Shown here: one piece after another, positions 32,377 to 41,900 of the stretch
Layout of the letters: each line of letters starts with the position of its first letter
Position numbering within the stretch: the stretch's first letter is position 1
Assembly: GCA_017480565.1 (NCBI GenBank)
Contig: JAFVAL010000031.1
Location: 1-45,443 of the forward strand
DNA length: 45,443 nt
Direction: 5' to 3'
Source of the DNA: Lachnospiraceae bacterium
GTDB lineage: Bacteria > Bacillota > Clostridia > Lachnospirales > Lachnospiraceae
Program-made: the position numbers and the translations under genes
The notes under the pieces: model-generated
The model's input: the letters and a program-made list of their open reading frames with translations, nothing else
What the model was told of the DNA's origin: nothing
Databases searched by the model: none

Positions 32377-33884
32377 ACATTAAACGTGTCAAAGAAGAAA
32401 TCAAGCGGACGGTCGCGGCCTACTTAGAGAAGGACGCTTCCGGCGCGTATGTGATGGATGAGATTCACCAAAGACCGGTGCTTCTGATCGGTCCGCCCGG
32501 CATCGGCAAGACCGCGATCATGGAGCAGGTGGCAAGAGAGTGTAAGATCGGGCTGGTCTCGTACACGATCACCCATCATACGAGACAGTCTGCGATTGGC
32601 TTGCCTTACATCGAGACGAAAGAATTTGGCGGAGAGACTTACCGCGTCACGGAGTACACAATGAGTGAAATCATCGGCTCGATCTACGACAAGATGAGAG
32701 ATACCGGGCTTTCGGAAGGCATTTTGTTCATCGACGAGATCAACTGCGTCTCGGAGACGCTCGCACCGACGATGCTGCAGTTTTTGCAGGCGAAGACATT
32801 TGGCCAACACAAAGTGCCGGCTGGATGGATCATCTGCGCGGCGGGCAATCCGGTCGAGTACAACCGGTCGGTACGCGAGTTTGACGTGGTGACGCTCGAC
32901 CGTGTCAAAAAGATCGAAGTGGATCAAGACTTCGATGTTTGGAAGGAATATGCCTATCAAGTGGGGATTCATGACTCGATTTTGGCCTATTTGGAGATCA
33001 AAAAGGAGAATTTCTACCGCGTCGAGACAACCGTGGATGGCATCTTTTTTGTGACCGCGCGTGGCTGGGAAGACCTCTCGCAGATGCTTTATGCCTACGA
33101 GCGCCAGGGCTTCGTGCCGGATCGGGACATGATTGTGCAGTACGTGCAGAATCCGCAGATTGCGCTGGATTTCGCAAATTATCTGGAGCTTTGGTACAAG
33201 TATCAGAGGCGCTATGACATCGCTGGCGTGCTTGCGGGGCAGATCCCGGAGAGCATGCGCGAGGCGATGAAGCGGGCGGCCTTTGATGAGCGCATCAGTG
33301 TGATCGGGATGCTCTACGGCGGCTGCAATGCGACGTTTCGTGACATTTACCGCGGGAAGATCCGCATGGGCGAGCTTTACCAGGCGATCATCGGCTTCCG
33401 GGACCTGATGGCAAATGAATTCTTAAGCCCGAGGGAGCTGTTCTTAGACGTGCGTGCGCAGAAAGAGGCGGCGTACCAGAAAAACCGCAAGGCAGAGCTG
33501 CTTACGAAGGACGAGATCACGGAGATAGAGGCTGCGCTTGCCACACTCGCTTCTTATGCATATGAACTCGCAGAGGTGAATGACAATCAGGGCGCGTACG
33601 CGAAGCTTCGGGCATTATTTGAAGAGGAAAGGACTTCTTATGATGCGCTCGTGAAGCTCGCGGGAGAGCAGCTTGACCATGCGTTTACATTTATCCGGAC
33701 GTGCTTTGGCGACGGCCAGGAGCTCGTGATCTTCTTGACAGAACTTGCCAGAGGCTTCTACAGCATGGAGTACTTAAACCGTTACGGTAACGAGAAGTTC
33801 TTTGAGTACAACAAGATGCTTCTGTTTAAGGACCGCGAGGCGGAGCTGATGGAGGAAATTGCGGCGGCGGAGTTTATCTCGTAA
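32373..33884 (+). CDS. MoxR-type AAA+ ATPase
   Basis: The 503-residue product carries Walker A (LLIGPPGIGKTAIM, about residue 37), Walker B (GILFIDEINCVSETLAPTML), sensor 1 (IICAAGNPVEYN) and a helical C-terminal extension of about 200 residues. MoxR ATPases remodel or assemble protein complexes, often by metal-ion insertion or cofactor loading, with a VWA partner encoded next to them, as here. It overlaps the VWA gene by four bases. The client is unknown; the LRR protein is the obvious candidate adaptor. Confidence 0.92.
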   Translation: MNIKRVKEEIKRTVAAYLEKDASGAYVMDEIHQRPVLLIGPPGIGKTAIMEQVARECKIGLVSYTITHHTRQSAIGLPYIETKEFGGETYRVTEYTMSEIIGSIYDKMRDTGLSEGILFIDEINCVSETLAPTMLQFLQAKTFGQHKVPAGWIICAAGNPVEYNRSVREFDVVTLDRVKKIEVDQDFDVWKEYAYQVGIHDSILAYLEIKKENFYRVETTVDGIFFVTARGWEDLSQMLYAYERQGFVPDRDMIVQYVQNPQIALDFANYLELWYKYQRRYDIAGVLAGQIPESMREAMKRAAFDERISVIGMLYGGCNATFRDIYRGKIRMGELYQAIIGFRDLMANEFLSPRELFLDVRAQKEAAYQKNRKAELLTKDEITEIEAALATLASYAYELAEVNDNQGAYAKLRALFEEERTSYDALVKLAGEQLDHAFTFIRTCFGDGQELVIFLTELARGFYSMEYLNRYGNEKFFEYNKMLLFKDREAELMEEIAAAEFIS

Positions 33885-33943
33885 ACGAAACCGGCGATGA
33901 TGATAAGCAATCATTTATGAAAAGAGAAAGGGGAACAATTCAC

Positions 33944-35128
33944 ATGCAATATCGCAAGAATCGAAGGGGAGAACCGCTGTCTGTCTTAGGTTACGGCTGC
34001 ATGCGGTTTTCGAAAAAAGGCGTCGGAATCGACATCGACAAGACTGAAAAAGAGATCCTGGCAGCCTATGAGGCGGGCGTCAACTATTATGATACGGCGT
34101 ATCTTTATCCGGGGAGCGAGGCTGCGCTCGGAGAGATTTTGGAGCGCAATCATCTGCGCGAAAAGGTCAATGTCGCGACGAAGCTGCCGCAGTACATGGT
34201 CCGCAGCGGGGCACAGATCGAGAAGATTTTCCAGGAAGAGTTGACGAGACTGCGCACGACGTGGATCGACTATTATCTGATGCACCATGTGACGAACCTC
34301 ACGCAGTGGGAGAAGTTAAAATCCTACGGAATCCTTGACTGGATCAAGGAAAAGAAGGAGTCTGGCCAGATCCGCAATATCGGTTTTTCCTTCCACGGCA
34401 ATACGGACAGTTTTCTTGAGGTGCTAAATGACTACGACTGGGATTTCTGCCAGATCCAGTATAATTACTGGGATGAGCTTTCCCAGGCAGGAAAGGCCGG
34501 ACTGAAGACCGCGGCGGCAAAGGGCATTCCGGTCGTCATCATGGAGCCGCTGCGCGGCGGTAAGCTGGTTGATATGCTGCCAAAGGATGCGAAGGCACTG
34601 ATCGCAAAGGATCCCTGCGGCTATACCCCTGCAGAGCTTGGTTTTCGCTGGCTGTTTTCGCAGGAAGAGGTTTCGGTTGTCCTCTCCGGCATGAATTCCA
34701 TGGAGATGGTCAAAGAGAATGTCCGGGTGGCCTCGGAGACGACGCCGGGCTCATTTACGGAGGAGAACTTCGCACTTGTCGAGAAGGTCAAGGAATGCCT
34801 GAACCGGTCCATGAAGGTCGGCTGTACGGAGTGCCGTTACTGCATGCCATGTCCGAAACACGTTGATATTCCGGGGACATTTCGCTGCTACAACCGGATG
34901 TATGCGGAGAACAAGTTCTCGGGACGTCAGGAGTACTTCCAGACCGTGGCACTTGCGACGGAGCCGAGTTTTGCCAGCCAGTGCGTCGAGTGCGGCAAAT
35001 GTGAGCAGCACTGCCCACAGCACATCGCGATCCGCGAAAAGTTAAAAGAGGCTGACAAGGAGCTGCGTGCATTCCCTTACAACGTGGCAATCAAGGTCGG
35101 ACGTAAGTTTATGGCCAAGGCAAAGTGA
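33944..35128 (+). CDS. Aldo/keto reductase with two iron-sulfur motifs
   Basis: The 394-residue product has the AKR barrel (GYGCMRFS, catalytic Asp and Tyr in YYDTAYLYPGSE, Lys in VATKLP, His in YYLMHH). A C-terminal ferredoxin-like part (about 290-350) carries two cysteine clusters, CTECRYCMPCP and CVECGKCEQHCPQ. It belongs to the predicted AKR/4Fe-4S oxidoreductases common in anaerobes; the substrate is unknown. The ATG at 33944 follows AGAAAGGGG; an upstream in-frame ATG at 33917 has no ribosome site. It may start a separate transcript from the MoxR genes. Confidence 0.92.
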   Translation: MQYRKNRRGEPLSVLGYGCMRFSKKGVGIDIDKTEKEILAAYEAGVNYYDTAYLYPGSEAALGEILERNHLREKVNVATKLPQYMVRSGAQIEKIFQEELTRLRTTWIDYYLMHHVTNLTQWEKLKSYGILDWIKEKKESGQIRNIGFSFHGNTDSFLEVLNDYDWDFCQIQYNYWDELSQAGKAGLKTAAAKGIPVVIMEPLRGGKLVDMLPKDAKALIAKDPCGYTPAELGFRWLFSQEEVSVVLSGMNSMEMVKENVRVASETTPGSFTEENFALVEKVKECLNRSMKVGCTECRYCMPCPKHVDIPGTFRCYNRMYAENKFSGRQEYFQTVALATEPSFASQCVECGKCEQHCPQHIAIREKLKEADKELRAFPYNVAIKVGRKFMAKAK

Positions 35129-35221
35129 CGGGGTGGATGCATTTTCCTTGCAGGCGGTTTTGAGATTTGGTAGAATTGGAATAACAAATATCGTGAACAA
35201 TCGGGGAGGTATTCAATTCTG

Positions 35222-36634
35222 ATGGAAACAAACAATCAAGTGAGTCAAAGTTTTATCGAGAGAACCAGTGGTATTAAGGGACGTGACAAGATCGGTTACG
35301 CGATGGGTGATGTCGGTTCTTTGCTGGTCTTCGGACTGGTGCAGAGCGTCCTGCAGAAGTACTATACAGATGTCCTTGGCATCAGCGTTGTGAGCATTAT
35401 GGTGATGTTTATTGTGGCACGTATCTGGGACGCGATCAATGATCCGATCTGGGGCCGCATCATCGACGGTGCGCCGGCATATCCGGATGGCAGATACCGT
35501 CACTGGATGAAGGTGTTCGCAGTTCCAGTTGCGATCTCCGCAGTGCTGATGTTCGTGAAGATTCCAGGCCTTTCCGAGAACGGCTATCTCATTTACGCGT
35601 ATATCACCTACATCCTGTTCGGAATGCTCTACACCTGCATCAACATCCCTTACGGTTCCATGGCGCAGGTGGTCACTTCCAGTGACAAAGAGAGATCGTC
35701 TCTTTCGGTCTTTCGTTCGATCGGCTCGACCTTCGGCGCGATGCCCGCAATGGCTTTGATCAGTCTTTGCTACGTGAAGCTCGCGGACGGCCGCTCCGTG
35801 ATGTCCTATCAGAAGATTCTGACGGGCGTGATTGCGATCGCAGTCTGCAGTGTGATTGCATATTTCCTCTGCTATGCGTGGTCGAAAGAGCGCGTCAAGA
35901 CGCAGCCGGCCCCGAAGGAGAAGGGCAAAGCACTTGCCACGATCAAGGTGCTCTTAAAGAGCCGTCCCTTCATCGCGGTCTGCGTCGCAAGCATGCTTTT
36001 CCTAGCCGCGCAAATGTTTGCGCAGAGCTACTACAGCTATCTGTTTAACTATTACTTCAACGCACCTGGCCTTACGATGCTCCCGACGGTCTGCCAATAT
36101 CTGCCGGTCGCGGTGATCATGTTCTTTGCGAGCAAGCTCGGCAACAAATTCGGCCGCAGGGATGTCTGCGCTTACGGCATGCTGGTTGCGGGTGCATTTA
36201 ACCTGGTGTTATTCCTTTTGGGCACGAAAAATGTCTGGCTCTACATCCTGGTTTGCTTCATGTCCGGTGTCGGCACCGCGTTTATGTTCCTGCTCGTGTG
36301 GGCGCTCGCAACCGACGCAATCGACTACAACGAAGTGCACTATGATCTGCACGATGAGGCGACGAGCTACGCATTTTACTCCTTTATGAGAAAACTCGGC
36401 CAGACCGTGGCGGCGGTGCTTGTCAACTCCGCGCTGATCCGCATCGGCTACACCGACAACGTATTAAACACCGCGAACATCACGGATGCGACGTTAAAGC
36501 AAATGTATGCGGACTCTGTGTTGATTCCGGCGGTATTGTTCCTGCTCGTATTCATTTTCCTGAAGTTCGTTTATCCTCTTGGCAAGAAGGAGATTGAAGC
36601 GCTGCAGGTCAAGAAGAACGAAGTGCTGGGATAA
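35222..36634 (+). CDS. GPH-family sugar:cation symporter
   Basis: Glycoside-pentoside-hexuronide symporters take up sugars or glycosides with Na+ or H+. The 470-residue product has 12 predicted membrane helices and family motifs: GYAMGDVGSLL at the start, the RIWDAINDPIWGRIID cation/sugar region, then the DGRYRHWM loop and DEATSYAFYSFMRKLGQ near helix 10. A ribosome site GGGGAGG lies about 13 bases before the ATG. The sugar cannot be told. It ends at a terminator that partly overlaps the promoter of the next gene. Confidence 0.92.
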   Translation: METNNQVSQSFIERTSGIKGRDKIGYAMGDVGSLLVFGLVQSVLQKYYTDVLGISVVSIMVMFIVARIWDAINDPIWGRIIDGAPAYPDGRYRHWMKVFAVPVAISAVLMFVKIPGLSENGYLIYAYITYILFGMLYTCINIPYGSMAQVVTSSDKERSSLSVFRSIGSTFGAMPAMALISLCYVKLADGRSVMSYQKILTGVIAIAVCSVIAYFLCYAWSKERVKTQPAPKEKGKALATIKVLLKSRPFIAVCVASMLFLAAQMFAQSYYSYLFNYYFNAPGLTMLPTVCQYLPVAVIMFFASKLGNKFGRRDVCAYGMLVAGAFNLVLFLLGTKNVWLYILVCFMSGVGTAFMFLLVWALATDAIDYNEVHYDLHDEATSYAFYSFMRKLGQTVAAVLVNSALIRIGYTDNVLNTANITDATLKQMYADSVLIPAVLFLLVFIFLKFVYPLGKKEIEALQVKKNEVLG

Positions 36635-36647
36635 ATAGTGTGAAATG

Positions 36648-36678
36648 AGGGCGAAGTCGGAAGGCTTCGCTCTTTTTC
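36648..36678 (+). terminator. Terminator after the GPH symporter gene
   Basis: AGGGCGAAG pairs with CTTCGCTCT (one G-U), followed by TTTTTC. Its T-run borders the -35 of the next promoter. Confidence 0.75.
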
Positions 36679-36708
36679 TTGACAGAAAAGGGTAAAATAG
36701 GGTATAAT
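36679..36708 (+). promoter_or_regulatory. Promoter of the HTH-Uma2 gene
   Basis: TTGACA (36679-36684), 18 bp and TATAAT (36703-36708), near consensus. Confidence 0.8.
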
Positions 36709-36746
36709 CGGGTAAAGAATCAAGAGAGAAAGGGGAGAAAAGGGTA
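36690..36746 (+). repeat. Phased GGGTA repeats in the HTH-Uma2 promoter
   Basis: GGGTA occurs at 36690, 36700 and 36710 with an exact 10-bp period across the spacer and -10, and once more at 36742 over the start codon. Such phasing suggests binding by the helix-turn-helix domain of the gene's own product. Confidence 0.5.
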
Positions 36747-37561
36747 TGTATACGATTGAGGAAATGAAACGCGCAAAGGCAGAACACGGCTTTTCTTATG
36801 AGGAGATTGCAAAGCGGACGGGGCTTCCTTACCGAACGGTGCAGAAGATTTTTTCCGGGGAGACCGCAAAGCCCAGAGACATCACGATGATGAAGCTGCA
36901 GCGTCTTTTCAACGATCAATGTCTCGTCAGGGATCCATTTGAGAAGGTGTATTTTAATGATGATCTGGAACCACACGTGACGGTGCTTAGGGATGAACCG
37001 GCAGAGTACCGTTCTTCTTTCGGGCATGGACCGAATTCGCTAGCAGATCTAAAGAAGCTGCCCGTAGGAACGAGGGCGGAACTTGATGACGGCTTTCTGA
37101 TCTATCTGGAGAGCCCTTCTGTGAGACATCAGATCGCTGTGGAAGAGATTGGATTTCAGATCCGGTCGTACATCAAGAGCCATCATGGACGGTGCCTTAT
37201 GCTCTATGCTCCGATGGATGTCCGCCTGAAAAATGCGTGGAATGAGACCGATGTATTTCAGCCGGATCTTCTTATTGTCTGCGACCCGGACAAGGTGAAG
37301 GAGAACTATATCGAAGGCGCGCCGGACTTTTGCCTGGAAGTGGTTTCCAAGGCGAGCAGAAACCGAGATCTTCGAAAGAAGATGATGAAGTATCTGGACG
37401 GTGGTGTGCGGGAGTACTGGGCATTGGATCTGGAGCGTGAAAAGCTGATTGTATACCGGGAAGACGAGATCCCTGTTATCTATGGGTTAAACGGCTCCGT
37501 TCCGGTGGGAATCTATGGGGACGACCTGAAGATCGATCTGACGCAGATTCCGGCGGGATGA
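36746..37561 (+). CDS. HTH-Uma2 (DUF820) predicted endonuclease or regulator
   Basis: The first 65 residues of this 271-residue protein are an XRE/Cro-type helix-turn-helix (YEEIAKRTGLPYRTVQKIFS). The rest is a Uma2/DUF820 domain of the PD-(D/E)xK nuclease fold, with Asp in FQPDLLIV, Glu and Lys in FCLEVVSKAS, and YWALD near the end. Uma2 proteins are abundant in cyanobacteria and some Firmicutes and their role is unknown; mobile-element or stress functions have been proposed. The helix-turn-helix fusion and the phased repeats at its promoter suggest autoregulation. Confidence 0.87.
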   Translation: MYTIEEMKRAKAEHGFSYEEIAKRTGLPYRTVQKIFSGETAKPRDITMMKLQRLFNDQCLVRDPFEKVYFNDDLEPHVTVLRDEPAEYRSSFGHGPNSLADLKKLPVGTRAELDDGFLIYLESPSVRHQIAVEEIGFQIRSYIKSHHGRCLMLYAPMDVRLKNAWNETDVFQPDLLIVCDPDKVKENYIEGAPDFCLEVVSKASRNRDLRKKMMKYLDGGVREYWALDLEREKLIVYREDEIPVIYGLNGSVPVGIYGDDLKIDLTQIPAG

Positions 37562-37604
37562 GGTGTGAAATGAGCTTTTATTGAAAAAGTGCAAGAGGCA
37601 TTGT

Positions 37605-38654
37605 ATGAAACGACGAATATACATCGGTAGCTACACTCATAAGCACAACCCTCCCCGCGGGGAGGGCATCTATCTTTACGACTTTGATGACGAAGAGGGA
37701 GCGCTTGAGAAAGTATGTGTGAATTCGGATGCAGTGAATCCTTCCTGGATCACTTTTTCGAAGACCAGAGACGTACTTTATGCGACAGAAGAATCGAGGG
37801 AGGCAAGTGCAATCTCAGCGTTTAGAATCGCGGGAGATGAACTTGTGTGGATTGGTAGAATTGTGACCGAAGAGCGCAATCTCTGCCATCTTTCGTTGTG
37901 GCCAGGAGAGAGGTTTCTTACCGCATCAAGCTATAGCAGTGGCAGCCTTGTGACTGTTGAACTTGATGACGAGGGTAATTTCCTTGGGATTACAGACATC
38001 ATCAGACATCAGGGATCTGGACCGCATCCACAGATGCAGCAGGGCGCTCACGTGCATTCTGCATTTCCTTTTCCGGACGGAAAGCACTTGCTGGCTTCGG
38101 ATCTTGGAAGTGATACGCTGACGGTGTATGAGATGGATCCATGTGCGAAGCTACTTGTGGAGAAACAAGTTGTGCAGGTCGAACCAGGAGAAGGACCGAG
38201 GCATGTGGCTTTCTCCCCGGATGGTAGGTTCGTTACAATGGCTGCACAGCTAGGGAATCACTTTCATGTATTTCCTGTGACGAAAGATGGCCTTGGTGAG
38301 CGGATCCAGAAGCTGGGTACATGTCCTGACACTTACCAGGGACCATGCGAAGGAGCTGCAGATGTACATTATTCTGCAGATGGACGATTCGTTTACGGAT
38401 CAAACCGCGGGCACAATTCGATCGTGGTTTGCAAGGTCGAAGAAGATGGTACACTTACATCAAGACGATGGTTTTCCTGCGAAGGAGACGGACCAAAAAG
38501 TTTTTATCTCACCGAAGATCAGAGATTTATATACATTGCAAATCAATACTCCGGGAATGTGGTCGTGAAGCAGGTTGAAGAGGATGGTGCGATCGGAGAG
38601 ACGGTTACGGAGGTGAAGATACCGAAGGCAGTGTTTGTGGCGGAGAGGGGATGA
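37605..38654 (+). CDS. Lactonase family seven-bladed beta-propeller (6-phosphogluconolactonase-like)
   Basis: The 349-residue product matches the Pgl/lactonase family: RRIYIGSYTHK at the start, NPSWITFSKTRDVLYA, HPQMQQGAHVHSAFPFPDGKH (split), PRHVAFSPDGRFV and a final YIANQYSGNVVVK blade. Members hydrolyse sugar lactones such as 6-phosphogluconolactone, but many have untested substrates. The ATG at 37605 follows AAGAGG; the upstream TTG is not supported. It is 43 bases after the HTH-Uma2 gene and ends at an exceptionally long terminator, after which the CRISPR locus begins. Confidence 0.9.
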   Translation: MKRRIYIGSYTHKHNPPRGEGIYLYDFDDEEGALEKVCVNSDAVNPSWITFSKTRDVLYATEESREASAISAFRIAGDELVWIGRIVTEERNLCHLSLWPGERFLTASSYSSGSLVTVELDDEGNFLGITDIIRHQGSGPHPQMQQGAHVHSAFPFPDGKHLLASDLGSDTLTVYEMDPCAKLLVEKQVVQVEPGEGPRHVAFSPDGRFVTMAAQLGNHFHVFPVTKDGLGERIQKLGTCPDTYQGPCEGAADVHYSADGRFVYGSNRGHNSIVVCKVEEDGTLTSRRWFSCEGDGPKSFYLTEDQRFIYIANQYSGNVVVKQVEEDGAIGETVTEVKIPKAVFVAERG

Positions 38655-38665
38655 AAGGAATTAGT

Positions 38666-38713
38666 AACGAAAGCAGAAAAAGCAGTCTAAGGGCTGCTTT
38701 TTCTGCTTTCGTT
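38666..38713 (+). terminator. Long terminator closing the lactonase transcript
   Basis: A 20-bp perfect stem (AACGAAAGCAGAAAAAGCAG and its complement) has an 8-base loop. It isolates the CRISPR-Cas locus from the upstream genes. Confidence 0.85.
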
Positions 38714-38757
38714 TACGGTTTGAAGCGACAACACATCCAAACGTGGACATTTTTCGC

Positions 38758-38785
38758 TTGAAACGTTAGAAAATTGGTTTATAAT
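38758..38785 (+). promoter_or_regulatory. Probable cas operon promoter
   Basis: TTGAAA (38758-38763), 16 bp and TATAAT (38780-38785). The cas9 messenger would start near 38792 and carry a leader of about 195 bases that runs antisense through the whole tracrRNA gene. Confidence 0.65.
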
Positions 38786-38820
38786 AAGGATATATCGTAA
38801 TCGTTCGTATCATCTTTATA

Positions 38821-38849
38821 AAAAAAGAAAACCGTACTTTCGTACGGTT
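38821..38849 (-). terminator. Terminator of the tracrRNA
   Basis: On the minus strand AACCGTAC-GAAA-GTACGGTT, an 8-bp stem with a GAAA tetraloop, followed by TTCTTTTTT. Confidence 0.85.
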
Positions 38850-38921
38850 AGGATTGCCGCACCATGCGGCGTCACAAGGACGATGTCGGATAAACCTTAT
38901 TTGCACTCGTCTTGTTAATTC
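38821..38921 (-). ncRNA. tracrRNA of the type II-A system
   Basis: On the minus strand GAATTAACAAG (38921-38911) is the exact complement of repeat positions 11-21, A and C then pair with positions 10-9, and CAAAT (38903-38899) pairs with positions 1-5. This leaves a bulge of GAGTG opposite AGA, the lower stem - bulge - upper stem plan of crRNA:tracrRNA duplexes. AAGGTTTATCCG follows as in known nexus regions, then a 6-bp hairpin (38856-38870) and the terminator (38849-38830) with a U-run. The predicted length is about 100 nt. A consensus promoter places its first base at 38921. Confidence 0.85.
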
Positions 38922-38927
38922 TTCTTT

Positions 38928-38956
38928 AAGATAACACAGATGAGCTTATTGGTCAA
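38928..38956 (-). promoter_or_regulatory. tracrRNA promoter
   Basis: On the minus strand TTGACC (38956-38951), 17 bases and TATCTT (38933-38928). The expected start seven bases on is 38921, the first base of the anti-repeat. It overlaps the cas9 leader in the opposite sense. Confidence 0.75.
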
Positions 38957-38985
38957 GAGTTTTTGGAAGACAGGAGAAACATGTC

Positions 38986-41900
38986 ATGGGAAAATACTAT
39001 CTTGGTTTAGATATGGGTACAAGCACGGTTGGCTGGGCTGTTACAGACGAAGAGTATCGATTGATTCGAAAGAAGGGAAAAGATCTCTGGGGAATTCGTG
39101 AATTTGAAGAAGCGAAAACAGCTGTTGAACGTAGAACACAACGTGTTGCAAGACGAAGAAGACAAAGAGAAGTTGCTAGGATCGGATTACTGAAGAATTA
39201 TTTTAAAGATGCAGTTTCTGAAGTCGATCCAAACTTTTTCGAGCGAATGGAACAGAGCAAATACTACTTTGAGGATAAATCAGAAGGATTATATGCTTCC
39301 GATGCAACTCCGGATGCACTTTTTCACGACCTTGATTATCATGACAAAGATTATTATAGGGAGTATCCCACGATCTTCCATTTGCGTAAAGAACTGATTG
39401 AGAATTCTGAGCCGCATGATGTGAGGTTAGTATATCTTGCCTTGCTCAACATGTTTAAACATAGAGGCCACTTTTTAAATGCATCACTGGGATTAGAAGA
39501 TAGTGGGGCTGGACTTCATGACGCTTATAATGCATTATGTGAGCTGCTGACAACGAACGAATTGGGTATGTCGCTGCCGGCAGGAGCAGATATCGAACAA
39601 TTACAGGAGATTCTTTCCAGCAGAGATTATTCAAGAAGTAAAAAGCAAGAACTTATAGCTCAATTATTTGGGTTAGGAAAGAACCAGAAGAAAGAAGTTT
39701 TGCTTGTAAAGGCTATTTGCGGTTTGCAAGTCGATGCCAAAGCACTGTTCGGTTTAGAAGAGACTGAAGATAAAATTGGATTCAGCTTCTCAGATTTTTC
39801 TTATGACGAAAAAGAAGCAGACCTGTCTTCATCTGTTGGTGAAGATAACTTCCAAGTTATTCAGGCCTTAAAAGCAATCTATGATATTGGGTCACTTTCT
39901 GGCATCTTAAAGGGGGAGCGTTACCTTTCTCAGGCAAGGGTAAATGACTATAACAAGCATGCAGCTGACTTAAAACTTCTTAAAGAGGTATATAAAGATT
40001 GTCTTTCGAAGAAAGCATATCAGGCGATGTTCCGTTCGGAAGATGGCTCTTCTTATAGTGCGTATGTAGGCTCAAATTTGTCCGATGGGACGAAAAAACG
40101 TAGGTCGTATAAAGACAGAAAGGCTGATGACCTTTATAAGAAAATCAAAAAAGATCTTAAGGACGTAGATGATCCACGAGCCAAACTGATCTTAGAGGAG
40201 ATTAGCAAAGAGACTTTCTTACCAAAGCAACTAACATCTGCAAATGGAGTAATTCCAAATCAAGTGCATGCGAGAGAAATGAAGAAGATTCTTCAGAATG
40301 CATCCAATTATCTGCCATTCTTGGCCCAGATTGGGGAGAGCGGACAGCCGATTGCGGATGAAATTCTAGCACTGTTTACCTTCCAGATTCCTTATTATGT
40401 TGGACCGCTCAGCAGTGAAAGTGAGCGTAATGGAGGAAATGGATGGGTTGTGCGTAAAGAAGAAGGCGTTGTTATGCCTTGGAATCTTGAACAGAAGGTA
40501 GATCTTCGGAAAACATCGGAAAGATTTATTGAAAATTTGATCCGAAAGTGCACTTATCTGCAAGATGAAAAGGTGTTGCCAAAGGCGTCATTAAAGTACC
40601 AAAGATACTGTGTCCTGAATGAGATCAACAACCTGCGTTACGACGGAGACCGACTTCCAGTTGAGTGGAAGAAAGAGATCTATCATGAGCTGTTTGAAAC
40701 AAGAACGAAGGTAACCCGGAAATTAATCGAAGAATACTTGTCGAATAAGATCGGGAACAGAGAATTTGACGCTCAGAAACTGACCGGAATTGACAGGCAA
40801 GTGAATAATACTCTTTCATCATATGTCAAATTGAAAGCTGTTTTTGGGGACACAATTGATACAGATACCGGAAGAGAAATGGCAGAGAATATTATCTTCT
40901 GGTGCACAGTTTATGGTGACTCGAAGAAGTTTCTGCTTGAACAACTAGAACACCATTATCCACATCTAACGAAAGAAGATATTAAAAAGATCATCAGCTT
41001 CCGATTTAAGGATTGGGGGAATCTTTCTGATGCCTTTTTAGGGATGGAAGGTGTTGATAAGGCAACTGGCGAGGTGTGTTCGCTTCTGAAAGCATTGTGG
41101 GATAATAACCTGAACATGATGGAGCTTATACACAGTGAAGACTTTACATTTGCAGACACTTTAGCACAGCGTGAAAGCAGGGACTTAGAGAGTCTTTGTG
41201 AGATGAAGCCGGAAGATCTTGATGAATACTACTTCTCTGCACCGGTGAAGAAAATGATCTGGCAAACACTTCAAATCATCAAAGAAATTGAAAAGGTGAT
41301 GGGAGAAGCACCTGCAAAAGTCTTCATAGAGATGACAAGATCGGATGAAGAAAAGGGAGATCTTGGAAGAAAAGATTCCAGGAAGAAACAACTGCTTGAT
41401 TTATACAAGGCAGTAAAGGATGAATCCAGGGACTGGGCAGACCTGATTGAAAAAGAAGATGCGTCCGGAAGACTTCGCAGTAAAAAAATGTATCTGTATC
41501 TGCGTCAAATGGGACGAGATCTTTATACTGGGAAACCGATCGATCTTGACGACTTGTTTAACGATAATTTATATGACATTGATCATATCTACCCGAGACA
41601 TTTTGTAAAAGACGATAATTTGGAGAACAATCTTGCACTCGTCAATAAGCCTGACAACGCGAACAAAACAGATAATTATCCTTTGGATGCGAATATCCGT
41701 CAAAATCCAAAGGTTAAAGAATTGTGGGAATCTTTGCATATTGCGGGGTTAATGAATGATGAGAAGTATCGTAGATTAACAGGCAGCAGACCATTTACAG
41801 AGGAACAGCAGGCAGATTTTATTGCTAGACAGTTGGTTGAGACAAGCCAAGCTACCAAGGGTGTTGCAGATGTATTAAAGCAAGTATTTCCTGAAACGAC

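Noticed and set aside
38879-38888. A 10-base match between spacer 4 and the cas9 leader/tracrRNA region, considered as self-targeting
   Set aside because: It is at the 5' (PAM-distal) end of the spacer and too short; chance is enough.
38911-38921. Eleven bases identical to the CRISPR repeat on the plus strand, considered as a stray repeat remnant
   Set aside because: They are explained as the complement of the tracrRNA anti-repeat on the minus strand.
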